Origin: Drosophila miranda
Taxonomy: Eukaryota; Arthropoda; Insecta; Diptera; Drosophilidae
Assembly (NCBI RefSeq): GCF_003369915.1
Contig: NC_046676.1
Coordinates: forward strand, 21,620,001 to 21,684,000
Direction: 5' to 3'
DNA: 64,000 nt
In this document: one piece after another, positions 48,857-61,100 of the stretch
How the letters are laid out: the number at the start of each line of letters is the position of its first letter
Numbering within the stretch: the stretch's first letter is position 1
The notes under the pieces: generated by a model
What the model was told of the DNA's origin: nothing
The model's input: the letters and a program-made list of their open reading frames with translations, nothing else
The model's database searches: none
Translations under genes and position numbers: made by a program

Positions 48857-51458
48857 CTAGGCGTATGAGGCCCCACTCGCCAGAGTCTCTTGCTCCTCAT
48901 CGCTGGCCTGCTGGTCGAGCTTCTCGAAGCCGTTGCGGTCCCTGTCCAGCAGTCCACCCAGCTTGAAGCCCTCGGCCTTCTCCCAGGCATGTCGCCGACT
49001 GCGGGCGCCAAAAGGCAGACAACCTGTGAATGTTCAAATCAATGAATTTGGATGAGTTTCTGGGCATAAAAAGGAGAGGTGCACTTAACAGACCATGCAT
49101 TAGACGCGCGACACGCGACACGCTCTTACATGCTCTCTTACGAGTAGTTGTGTTAATTTTGCACTGAAACAAACCATAAACGAAAACAGAACACACTTAA
49201 ATTTAGAAAATGTATTGTTGTATATTGCATAAAGGGGTTTGTCTGTTGTGTATACAAAAGAAAGCACCAAAAAAGGCAACCGATGATTAGCATTCAAATA
49301 ATTGGGCGGAAGGGAATGTGGCCGGAAATCAACTTAAAATTATATGTATTACAAATTATAATTATTAACTAATATATGATAGCAGTAACACAAATACAAA
49401 TATGCAAATGGATATGCACAATCCGGTTACGAATTAACACCAGTGTATAATAGGACAGAACTACATATAGGACATTGAGTGAGTGTGATTAACACGATGG
49501 ATTAGGATACTGAGATTGTTAGCACAGACTCTGGTTGGACGCAGTGAGCTTGCGGTACACCAGATCGCTCGGCGGGGCAGCGCTGCTGATGGCTTGATTA
49601 CCTCGTTTTCGCCGCCTGGCCATGAGGAGGGCCAGCGCAAAGGTGGAGCCGGCAAATATCAGCATTAACGATGCTACCAGTACGGCCTTGCCACTGGGAT
49701 GGTGTCTCGTCGTCTGGCTAGCGTCCACTCCTGCTGCCGGTGCTTCGGCGGGCACACCACTAATACTTTGGACATCCTTTGTGGCCGACAGTGACATGGG
49801 CTTGGCCAGGGATTTGTGCAAGAACTTGTGGATGCGCATGGGATTCAATTCGGCCACATAGATCTCATTACCATCGGCTGTTACGGCCACATCGTGGGGA
49901 TTCTTAAATTCCAAATTGTTTGGCCCGAATTTGGAGACCAATTGCCTGTTCCGCATGCTCATCACAAAACCATGCACTTCGTTATAATGATCCGGATGGA
50001 AGCCCAACTCAGCGTTGGGACCATTGACAATGACCAGTTCTCCACCTGGAAGGGAAAGAAATGTTTGTAAACTGCTTTTCTCGGAACCATTATCAAGACG
50101 GGCCACGGAGACTAACCTGCTGCCGGGGTATAAGCCATGCTGAACAGTCGATCGCCAATCAGTTGATTGTGGTACTGGGAGTGGAAGGTGCCGTTGCTCG
50201 AGTAGAAACACTGCACCCGTCCGTTCTCCCGGTCGGCGGCACACAGCAGCTCCAACTCTGGGACCAAAGTCAGGGCATGCGGAATGGCAAAGTAGTTCTG
50301 TGGAGCCACATCATAGGAGACGCCGGCAAAGGAGTTCTGGCCCCATGTCAGTATCAGCTCGCCCGCCTTGGAGTACTTGAGGATGCGGGCATTGCAGTAG
50401 CCATCCGCCACAAAGAAATCCCCGTTGTCCAGGATGGCCACTGACGTGGGTTTGCAGAACTTCTTGCCGGAGCCCGGCTGGAAGGCCACACCAAGCGTCA
50501 GCAGTGGCTTGTTGCCAGCGCCGCGTGCTGCAAATTTGAAAACCTGGTGCATGGCCACATCCGTCAGCCAGACATTGTCCTCGGGATCCACAGTCAGGCC
50601 GTGTGGCATGTAAAAGCTGCACGAAACAGAATATTTGTTGCAGATTTGTGTATGTCAGTAATTCAGAGCTTACAAGTTTTTGCCCCAATCGTATTGGACG
50701 CGGCCGGTTGCAGGCTCCAGAGCCAGAACAGTGCTCTCTCGAATGGGTCCGCGGAACTTCTCCCGATACTGATTGCCATTGTCGAAGGTGTCCTGGCTCC
50801 AGATGCGGTCCACCCGATGGAAGATGACCACATTGCCGGCCTTGTCGAAGCTCACGGCTGTCACAGCGCCCAGCTTCACATTGTTCGCTGGCCAGGCATT
50901 CTGGTAGATATAGGCTGTCGGAGGATTAGCATGGAATACTCTTTCTGAGTGGAGAATGGAGTGCCACTTACTGGTATTTAGTTTGGCTAACTCAGTCTTA
51001 ACGTCGGGTGTGGCCTGCTTGGAGCGTTGTGGCCAATTAATTTGCGTGGAGCCGGCTCCGGCTCCTTTAAGGATCTGCTGCAGTCTCTCGTTGTTGTTGA
51101 TGCTGGCATTGTTGCTCATGTCAATGTTTTGCAGATAACGTGGCGAACTTTGACTCTGCGGAAGGGGTTTGAGATTAGGCCAGGTATGCAAACAATCAGT
51201 ATATGTATACATATATGCCACGGGAGCACTTGCACAGCACCCACACACAGACAGCAGATACGCACACTCACACATCGCACAAACCATTCTAACCATATGT
51301 TACCCTATTTTCCGCTCTCTGGCCAACAGGCGACCCAGCTTTTCACAGATTTACGGAATACACAAAGAACTAATTACCTCGGAAAGCGTATGTTGTAGGA
51401 AGGATGTTGCCAGCAGGAAGATGACGCTCCAGCGTCTGTGAGGGTTGGTGGAATGCAT
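48857..51458 (-). CDS. Pal1: Peptidyl-alpha-hydroxyglycine alpha-amidating lyase Pal1
   Basis: Exons 51458-51378, 51155-50972, 50914-50674, 50616-50117 and 50045-49602 plus the last exon 49023-48857 give 538 residues. If the intron 49601-49024 is retained, the frame ends at 49519 instead and gives 510 residues. The signal peptide is WSVIFLLATSFLQHT. The catalytic NHL-type propeller shows VTAVSFDKAGNVVIFHR, MPHGLTVDPEDNVWLTDV, FFVADGYCNARILKY, IPHALTLVPELELLCAADR and FKNPHDVAVTADGNEIYVAE. These supply the metal-binding His and catalytic Tyr/Arg residues of PAL. A membrane anchor (AVLVASLMLIFAGSTFALALLMARRRKR) follows. PAL cleaves alpha-hydroxyglycine peptides to make amidated neuropeptides in the secretory route. 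I recognise CG12130 by its place near Adam. Confidence 0.92.
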
Positions 51459-51693
51459 TGCGAATTAACCAACTAAGTGACTTGTGTGCCAGAGATCAGA
51501 TCTCGTCTGGTGAGAATGGGGTTCGCTCTCAGAAACAAATATGCAAATAAAATAATTACAACGCAGACATTATTTTTCTGTTGAATGAGATTCAGCTGTT
51601 CGGCAGGCGTTAGGGTATTATTAGTGCGTCTGCTTTGGTCACACTCTCGTGTTTTCGCAGATTTTTGTTTATAAAAAAACACAGATAAATAAT

Positions 51694-52142
51694 ATGTCAA
51701 ATACAGAAGTGGATAAAAGCATCGAGCTGATCTCCAAGACGGAGGAGCTGGCCGACAAGATATTGGCCAACAAGCACGAGCTGACGGTTATGGACAAACG
51801 GCGCCAAGAGACACGCGAGGCATTGCGCCTCGTGGAGAAGTCGGAGGAGAAGAAGGCCTGGATCACCATTGGGAGCATGCTGGTGAAAATGCCGAAGGAC
51901 AAGGCAGTGGAGCTGCTCAAGAAGGGTATGTAAGACAGACATTCCTTTGGTTCTGTAGCTAATGCAATGATTCCGCAGACCAGCAGCAGATCGAAAAGGA
52001 GATAAATCTGATTTACTCGGAGCAAAAGGTTCTGGTAAACAAGCATCGAGACCTGGAGTTCAAGTCGCCATTTTCGGGCACCAATATCAAGGCACTGGAC
52101 CGACATGAATTTAATGCCCTGAAAGCGAATCTTCACTTGTAA
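51694..52142 (+). CDS. PDRG1-like prefoldin-family protein
   Basis: Two coding exons, 51694-51925 and 51979-52142, give 131 residues. The protein is almost wholly helical: a coiled coil (SIELISKTEELADKILANKH... KRRQETREALRLVEKSEEK), a short hairpin (AWITIGSMLVKMPKDKAVELL) and a second helix (QQQIEKEINLIYSEQKVLVN). This is the beta-type prefoldin fold, closest to the p53 and DNA damage-regulated protein 1 (PDRG1) of the R2TP/prefoldin-like complex. That complex helps assemble RNA polymerases and other large machines. An AATAAA at 52151-52156 follows closely. The M1BP motif GGTCACACT (about 51637) lies 50 bp before the start and is divergent from Pal1, whose start codon is only 235 bp away. Confidence 0.88.
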
Positions 52143-52156
52143 TTTTAAGAAATAAA

Positions 52157-55100
52157 TTAGGTACAGATAGAAACATTTTAAAGTGTGTTTAGCACTGAGA
52201 GAAAAAACAAGACCAAACCAAAAAAACCAAATTCGATTTTGTCGAAAGAGCAGAGCTCATTCTATTCTTTTAACTTTAGATTTGTTTGACCAAAAAGCCT
52301 AGCACTTGAGTACTGATCTGAATCAAAAAAAATTTTTAGAAAGATAGCTTCGGAATGTTGGATAAACCATTCGCAATCAACATGTTTTTATCTTCTCATA
52401 AACTAATACAATGAGTTTCAGGCTTAAAATTAATAAATTATAAAATCCATATAATTGGCTTTCATTCGACTGCCTTAATGAGATTCCATTTGTCGGCATT
52501 ATTGCATTTTCTAGTTGGCTGAAAGATAGAATATATCTATACTTCGATTGTGCTCAGGATTGCCCTACATTTTCAAAGTCTTAATAGCCTGCAACTGACT
52601 TGCTTTAAAAAAAAACTTGAATTTTTAACTGATTTTATTTTCAACAAACTCATAACAGTGTGACCGTAAAGCATGTGCACGTAGTCACATTCTGCCGAGA
52701 TAAATATATGCGATCTAGCTCCCATCACTAAGTGAGACCACATATTTAAGCACAAACTTAACCAAAAATACCATCAAAGCTCGCTACAATTCCGCTCCCG
52801 CATTTGTTGTTGACAATACAGCGTTCCGTCGTCTTGTTGTCTCTCTGGCTGTTATCGAAAAATTCCATTTAATTAAATTGATTAAGTTTAAAAGCGTATA
52901 AATATTCTACAGACAGCTGTAGCAAAGTGAACTTCCGTTGAGTGGGCAAAATAACCCAAAATTTGAACCAAAATTTTCATAACTTGCGAAAACGTGCGCT
53001 TACGTCGGTTTGCGTGTGAGAGAGTGTGTGGTGAATTCTCCCACATACCCCCCTGCAACCGCCCACCACTCTCGGTTCGGTCAGCGCGCAAAACGTAAAT
53101 TTCACTGCAAATAAATTGCTTTGCTCTTATCTCGAGGCGCGCGCGCTCGCATCATGAGTATGTGTGTTTGTTTATGTGTGTGTGCGAGGGAATGTTGTTA
53201 ATTAATTTACAAAAGTCGGTCCTGCTGCTCCCCTCAGTGCAATATCCCCCGTATCTACTATATATGTGTTGTTGGGCCAATAACAGATAAAACGTTGAGA
53301 AACGAAGGGCACCCCCAATCGAAAGTGTGACCTTACAACAATAACAACATAACTACCGTTGCAGTTGGATTGCATTCGGGGCAGCCGCCCAAACACCCAA
53401 CCTCTCCTCCTCAAGCTTCTGGCTTAGAAAACGAAAGTAAAGTTATTTTTCATGTACAAAGTAAACAGTCTCTCTGAGTACGCCAAGAGAGAGGAAAACG
53501 GAAAGAGCACGGAAACCAGAGAGCGCCAGAGAGGGAGGGGACTTGAACACTTGGCCTTGAACTTGTGCGGACGGTAAGTTGAATTCAGTTTTTTTGCCTC
53601 GTCTTCTTCGTCTTCTTGTTCGTTGCATTTCTTGTAAGTTGTGTGCGACAGGGGGGAGAGCTATACGGCACGTTGCAGTGCATTTGTAAAACTGGGCATT
53701 CCAGTTTCCCCCCGCTTGCCGCTGACTTTCTCCTGCCCTCTTTTATTGTTGTTCTGCTTAATCTTCTCTTTTGAGCTTAACAGATTTGTTGTTGGTTTAA
53801 CCAAATGCAACATAGAATTAAGTGGATGTCGCTGTGGTTGTCGTTGTCTTTGTCCCCCCCTTCTCCATTATTTCCTCTGCTATTGCGCTCTCTCTTGATG
53901 AGTCTCAATGAGCGAAGAGGCGACAGCAATTGATAGCGGGAGCTTACACTAAAGTCCCGGGCATTGCCTCCCATTCCGTTTCTTTTCCTCCCACTCCAGC
54001 CCTTGCACACTGAGAGACCCCAGAATTAGATAATATATAATATTAAATCATTAAAATGCATTCCTCTCAATGGGAGTAAAAAAACCCCCGCAAAATATCG
54101 TGCAATAAATCTGGGGATTTTTCGATTTCGTTAATTTATTTCAATTGAATTATTTCCACGCAAAAAGGTTCAGCGTAAAATTTCCATTATGCATGAGGAA
54201 AATCTTTTACCCAATCAAGTTTTCAAATTGACTTCAAGTTCTGCCGTGCTAATCATGTAATCATGCATGGAAATATTTCCTAGAAGTTCAGGTCTATTCT
54301 TTAGGGGTATATGTGTTCAAAGAACGGAGGATGCCTTCAAAGTGAAAGATCTAAGATCAGTAAGGAAATGTGAGGAGCGGAACACAACTGTCCTGCACCG
54401 AAATCGGCTGTATATTCTATAGTATATATAAGCATACAAGCAGTGTTTTTGAGGCTTTTGATCCGTGACGTGAGCAAGCAGTTCGCGGGAACATCCCAAG
54501 TGGCTGAACTGCCGTTCTTGAAATTGTCGTTCATTTGGTTGCAGTGAAGTCCATAAATCGAGCCTAATTATAGGGTAACCAAGCTTCGCTTAACTGAAAA
54601 TTTCCCATTTCCATAGTTTTTTTCGCCACAAAATAATTGTTCAATAAGCTTACAAGCGACAGCAGCAACAACAAAAACAAACATAAATAAAACAAGTTTT
54701 CGCAGTACACGAAATATTCGGAATTGTTGTTGCTGTTTCTGGTTCTATTATCTCATGAATGTACATACATACATACATACATATGTACATAAGTTCTAAT
54801 ATAATTTGTAAAAATATGCGAATTAATGTTGAGAGGGAAACGAGTTTCTCACTTGTTCGATTTGTATTTAAAATTCCTTGGAATACGTATATTTTTTTGA
54901 AGATTAGGTAACAACAAAATGGAATGCAGAAAGTGGCAAAGAAATGACATTTTTATGATAACCATAAACTGATTGCCATAAACTCTTTCAGCGGTCGAAA
55001 ATATTGATTAAAATGAAAGAAGAATAGAAAAATTATCGTTGTTGTTTCTGCTGTTATCCTATAGCATTTACAGTACATATTCTTCAGGAATTTGATTTCA

Positions 55101-58100
55101 TTCTTGATTCAGTCGAAAGGGTATGTAAGATTCGTCTTGTTTTGATTGATTTTGATTTGATTTTTTCCCCTACAACATGTTGTTGTTGCACGTTAAGGAT
55201 CTCCTCTGCCGGCGACTGCTGTTAAGGAATTTTCATTTCTTTTTTTGTGTAGTAAAATATTGTCGGCCAGGCCTGATTAATTATGGCATGTCCACTGCTG
55301 CTTGCCCTGCTGCTGTTGTCGTTCAAAATGCTCAACTAGGCGTCGTCTCTGGTCTTTAATATATACTATATAGTGTGTGTCTGTGTCTGTGTGTGTGTGC
55401 TGTAAGGGGGGCGGGGCCGCCTTGCAGTCCGGTTTGGGCCTGGCCGTTGCAAGTGCAGCGCCTATGCAGCGCGCCTAGCAGATCGGTGTGGCGGTTGTTC
55501 CGCGTTGATTTTGATATTGCAATTTTTTGTTAAAATTGCAGGCACGTTGCAGGTTGTCTACAGTACATTTTTTTTTTGTGTGTTGCTTTTGTTGTTCTCT
55601 CTTAGTTTTGAATTAATTTGTGAAATAAAAAACTTTTCCATCTTGTGCTTTTGAGCACATGCTTTCGGGCTTCCTCTTTTCATTTTCTGTTTGGTTTTGG
55701 TCAATATTGTGTTTTTTAATAATTTAATAATATTAATTATATTTACTTCTGCCTCTGCGAATGAATGCCAGCTGATCTGGCAGTTGACATAAAGAGAAAG
55801 AGAGAGAGAGAGAGAGAGGATGAGAATAGGAGAACAAACAAACAAATTTGTTAGACTAACTGTCGGAACGGCATTTAAGGCGAGCATTCCGTACGGTGAG
55901 GGGAGGGGGGGGGAGGAGATAAGGATAGGGGTACGGGTTATATCAATATCTGCGCCGCACTTTACACATGCGTCACACACACACGCACACACACACACAC
56001 ATGGGTGAAGAGCAAGAAATTCAATAATAAAAAGCAGAATATGATAATCAAGCTTTGAAAGAGGAAGAAAAAAATCCACCTCATCACACTGTTTATCAAA
56101 GAGAGAAAAGAGAGCCGGAGAGCTGGTGAGCTGGAGAGCGGGAGAGTACATTTATGTGACACACAGACACAAAAAATTGAATTGAGTTAGGAACAGGTCA
56201 ACCCCCCCGCCACCACTTCCATCCTCCAACACACAGCTGGACACTTGTTGATGAGAGAGAGACAGCGAGAGAGCGGCAAATAAAGCTAAGAGAGAATGGA
56301 ACTCACCACACTGGTGGGGGCATCGATTGTGTTGTGCTGTGCGAGACAGAGAGAGAGAGAGAGAGGTGAAGCTCCTTCGTTTGGCTCTTCCTTTGACGTG
56401 CGCTCTTCCCTCGACCACCCCCGCTCCCCTTGCCCCTTGTCGCTGCCTGCCCTGTTGTAAAACTTATCAAGGTCGTTGCTTGCCTTGGCGTTTTTGCTGC
56501 TTGCTTTTTTTTTTTCGCTGTTGTAAGCGGGTTTTTCTGCCCCCAACCATCGCTCTCAGCAGCAGCAGCAGCAGCAGGGCCGGCCGCCTGCCCATCATCA
56601 TCATCATCCTTTTGGGCTCCAAGTAGGGAAGAGAACAAAAATTCTTTTGCTTTTATGTTATTGGGTTTCTCCATGCTTTCTGCTGTTTCGCATGCCTTTG
56701 CCCTGTTGTTGCTATTCGGTCGCCCGTCCGCCTTTTCCTCCTCCTTCGGCTCTTGGTGCTGCCTTGTTGTATTTTCTCCCTCCTTCTGCTGCCTGTGTGT
56801 ATACTCTTTTTGCGGGTAATAGGACTTTGAGCAGATATTTGTAATGATCGATCCAGTTCATAGTTTATCGGAATCCGGTTCAAACCCCTGTATCATGCAT
56901 TTTCAATGGTAATAGAAATATTTAACTCTGCCTTAATATGTACCTACATGCATATATTCAAAGGGAAAGAGTGTCAATAGCTTCGGCTCTCGTGGCCTGC
57001 GTTTCCTTCTTGTGTTTCAAGTGTCGCCTTCTCTTCGGAGGGTACATTTTTGTTGTTTTTTTTCCATTTGTTGTTGGTGTTTAATTTACTTCGTTTACCT
57101 TGTCCCAAACGTTTATATTGCGCGTGTCCCTGATCCTTGGGTTTTCCCTCCGAACCTCCAACTTTTCGCCCCCGAGCCCCACAACCCACACCCACTAGTA
57201 TTTGCCCAATGTAAACAGCTTGAAATGCCACTGGAACTGAACTAAATTGTTTGAAATTATGCTCGCTCTCTGAGCTCACTCTCACAAAAGATGCCACGGG
57301 GAATTCCTGGGGGAGGGAATTCCTTGTAGATTTTATGGAAAGTTATGAGGAGGAAATTACTTTGAACGGTGCAAAATGGCAAAGAAGTAGAACCTGATCT
57401 GGGGAATATTGTTACCCAATTTTGATTTTTTTTTTTTGGTTACTTTCTTTTACTGCGATTTTTCATAGCTAGATCTTTATATAGGTGTGTTGGGCAACAC
57501 GGTTTCGTATCGTTTCTCCATCGTCATCTTATACACGTGCAATTACGATCTCCTTCTGTCTTGCGGATCCCCCAACAAGTTCCACGAACAGAGTTCCTGG
57601 CATACCAAGGAGTACCTGCAATACCTGTTCTACAGCCGCATAACTAGTGCACCAGTAGCAGTGGCTGTGGCAGTGGCAGTGGCATCCTCTGATAACTAGA
57701 TTCCAACAGATTATTTGGTCCACAGTGTCGTATACGTCATATCTTGAGAGCTGCCACCGCCTCTATATACATACATACATACGTATGTATATCCCTCTTT
57801 CTCTCTTGCTCTGCCTCTCTTGATTCCGCACTCCACTTAATGCACTCCATTCCCCCCTTCCCCGCACTGTACCCGAGCGCTTTAATGCTGCCTGGCCTGC
57901 CTTTTGCCTATTTTTAGCCATTTCTAATGAGCGGTGTCTATTTTTGGACCACAATTTTTGCTGGTCGTGTTGGTGTTGCGGCTTTCGCTTCGTTTTGGTT
58001 TCGTTTTTCATCGCCGCAGAGGACGGCCTCTGTCCAGTGGATAGATGGACGGGAGGACGGACGGACGATCCGCTGGAGAGTGGGAGCGCGGAGAGACCTG

Positions 58101-61100
58101 TCCAAAGCGGTGGCCACTCGATTGCCGATCTTTAAGCTTTGGTCTCTGCCTCGATGATGGGGCCTCTATGGCTTGTCTACAGTTTTTTCTCTACTTCAGC
58201 TTATTCTTTTTTTTTTCTTCTTCTTTGTTTGTCTTCTTTTTGCAAGATCATTATCATCGTTGGGCATTGCAGTTTCGTTTTGAGTGTGGACGGGGCAGGA
58301 GCAGGGGCAGGGGCAGGGGGAGGGGGATAGGGAGTGGAGCCTGGCGTAAGGCAAAAAAAGGGGGACTGGACTGTGGAACTGTTTTTGGCCATCGTCTGGT
58401 AATTGTCTTTTGATGGCATTGATCACTTCAGACAGACAGGGTCTAGTTGAACGGGTTTTTATTAAGCGACTGTCAGACTTGAGGCTTGATTAGGGTAGGG
58501 TATGGCTAGAAGACGGGAAGATAGGTTAGGAACTAAGATGTGGGATATCTGTGGGGTAATAATAATAATATTGGCGTTTGGTTAATGGTTTATTGAGAAG
58601 TAATCTTGTGCCTTGCCTTATAGAGAAGAACCTTTTAGAAGAAGAACCAAACTCCATTTTATGTATGATTTACAGTATTTTGTATACCCATCCCTCCACT
58701 CCCTTGTGTTCCATGTTAGAGCATTTGCTATTCTACAAATCATTGCAAAATTTCCTTTAAATTTTAAAAGTCGAAAAACACACACAAAAAACTTCATTTG
58801 TTCCACTTGTGGCACTGCTGTTGAGTGCCAAAAATCGCCAACATCATAATGTTTGATGACTGTGAAAGTTTCCAAATGTCCAAATGGTTCATTAAGCCGC
58901 TTAAATGTGCCTGTCCCGTCCGTGTGTACTCGGAGTGGAGGTGTGTGCGTTAACCCTCTTTTTGGCCAAATCATTAGAATTTGAGCAACGGGAAATGGTT
59001 GAAACTTAAACGCAAAGGTATATATTCATTAAGTTAATGATTGCAGGATGAACCGCACATTTTACACCGAAAATTACCATTGAAATACATAAGTAAAGTG
59101 TGTCTTGTATCTGTATCTCTATTGATGCAAGTGCCACCACATTTGACCATCGAAAAATAGCTGGTGCTCAACCTTCGTGCCTTAAAATAGATGGAATTAA
59201 TATAGCGGAATAGTTAGGGACCAAAATAAAATATAGAGAGCTACGAAAGTGTGGGGCTCGACTGGGTGGTTGGCACGGGCACGGAGTCAAAGATTATCTA
59301 AATGATAGGTCATCCATAAGTGCTTGAGAGCCCCAGCATATGGAGGGATATGAATGAATGAACGATTGAAACTGACAAAAAGTGTTCTTTTTTGTGGAAG
59401 GACACAAAGGCACGAAGAGGAGTGGCAGGGAGGGTTTAAGGGTTGGAGCTACCGCTTTTAATGACATTTAATGACAATGAACCTTAGTCCGGTAGCCGTT
59501 TAATTAACGTGGGAATTGACCTTCTTTTTGTTTCTATGATCCTTGGTGTTTCCCCATTTCAGGGACGGGACAGTTCTGGGTGGTTTTTAGGAACGTTTTA
59601 GGTGTAGGCTCCAATATAGTTTCCAAATTTTATCAGAATTAATTTTCTGAAGATCTTCCTGAGTGATTGAAACCAATGGACTTCCTTTTAAGGGCTTTTA
59701 CACTTTGTTCTCGATGATGAGGCCAATTTCTTGCGATTTCCTTGGCATTTTTCAACCTTTTCTTTAACTTTTTTCCTTTGGCATTGAGCAAAAACATCTG
59801 TGAAATGGCGTTGTACCCTTCAATTCCATTAAAAACAAAGCCTAACAAACTTTGAATCATGTTAAGTGTTTAGTTTTAGGTAAAATGCAAATGAACAATG
59901 GAATAATTGGGGGTAAAGCTAATGCGTAGAAAGCGAAAACATTCTGTGTTGAGGCGAGAGTTGCCTTTTAAGGAACCGACCGACCGATCGATCGATTGGA
60001 GGAGCCACTCGATCAAAATCACAGAAAATTAAAATTCATCTTTGTACTTGGAAAAGTGTTTTTGTTTTTTTTTCCTCATATGTTTTTGGTTAGTTTCTAG
60101 TACGCTTTGTACACGATTCGCTTCTTTTTTTTTTGTTCAGGTGTTTGTCTAGCAAAAAAAAAAATATATATACATATTAAATAAATAAATATTTATCTTG
60201 GTTCTCCTCTATAATGATGGATTTTTTTTTCTCTCTTTTGCTATGAATTTATAATCAAATATTAATAAAAAATATAAATAAATAAATAACAATGAAGCTG
60301 TGCGGAGTATTACCTTGAGATCATTAGCGATTCGATGAGGTTGTTTGCCAAAGAGAGAAGGGAAGGGAAGGGGCATGCCACGTCACCGTCTGGTTGTCTT
60401 TTCAAATCGTTTGGCAAATCACCAAAACTCTCAACGAAACCCAGAGACCCGCGCGACATGATTTAATTGCTTTCATTGGGTTAACCATTATAAATGAATG
60501 CGAGGAATGCTCTAGCTCTGAGTCTGCTCGTTTTTTGCGCTAATTGTCTGTCAGATAATGTTAAAGATAGCAAACTTCCTATAAAGATAACACAATTTTT
60601 AGTTCATTTCACTCTGTTGTGGTTATTTTTGTTCATCTGAATCCGCACTCATTATGTTTTCTATGTACATATGTACATATATCTATCTTGTATATTTTTC
60701 ATTCCGAGTACTCTTCACTGTCTTGACGTCATTGTTGGAGTTTGTACATTTCAGCAAACTTCTTTTATTCTCCACTCAGAAACAGCCGATGAGGTGAGCG
60801 ATGAGTGGTGGCTCCAGTGAACAAAGCAAACACTTCTATTTGAAGAGTGGCAGCGTAAGGTCTAGGTAATGGTGATACCCTGTAAGTGAAATATCATCCT
60901 GCTTAACGGTAACCTGTTGTAAAGGATGGAAAAAGATACGTAGATACATAATATCACAATTTCCTCAGCACCATATCGGTAGTGGCGAATGGTCCCTTTT
61001 CGTTTCATTCGAAATGTGGCCATTCGCTTATTGGGAATTTAGGCAGGAAACTTTCCCTGCAACCCTTAAATTGCAATGCCACAGGGTATCTAATACGTAC

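Noticed and set aside
48857-49023. First taken as an independent small gene between PRA1 and Pal1
   Set aside because: It starts at an acceptor in the phase of the Pal1 donor and resembles PAM tails, so it is the last Pal1 exon.
56303-56674. Open frame on the minus strand with poly-Asp, poly-Ala and Lys runs
   Set aside because: It reads through CAT, CTG and GA microsatellites; no conserved domain or splice context supports it.
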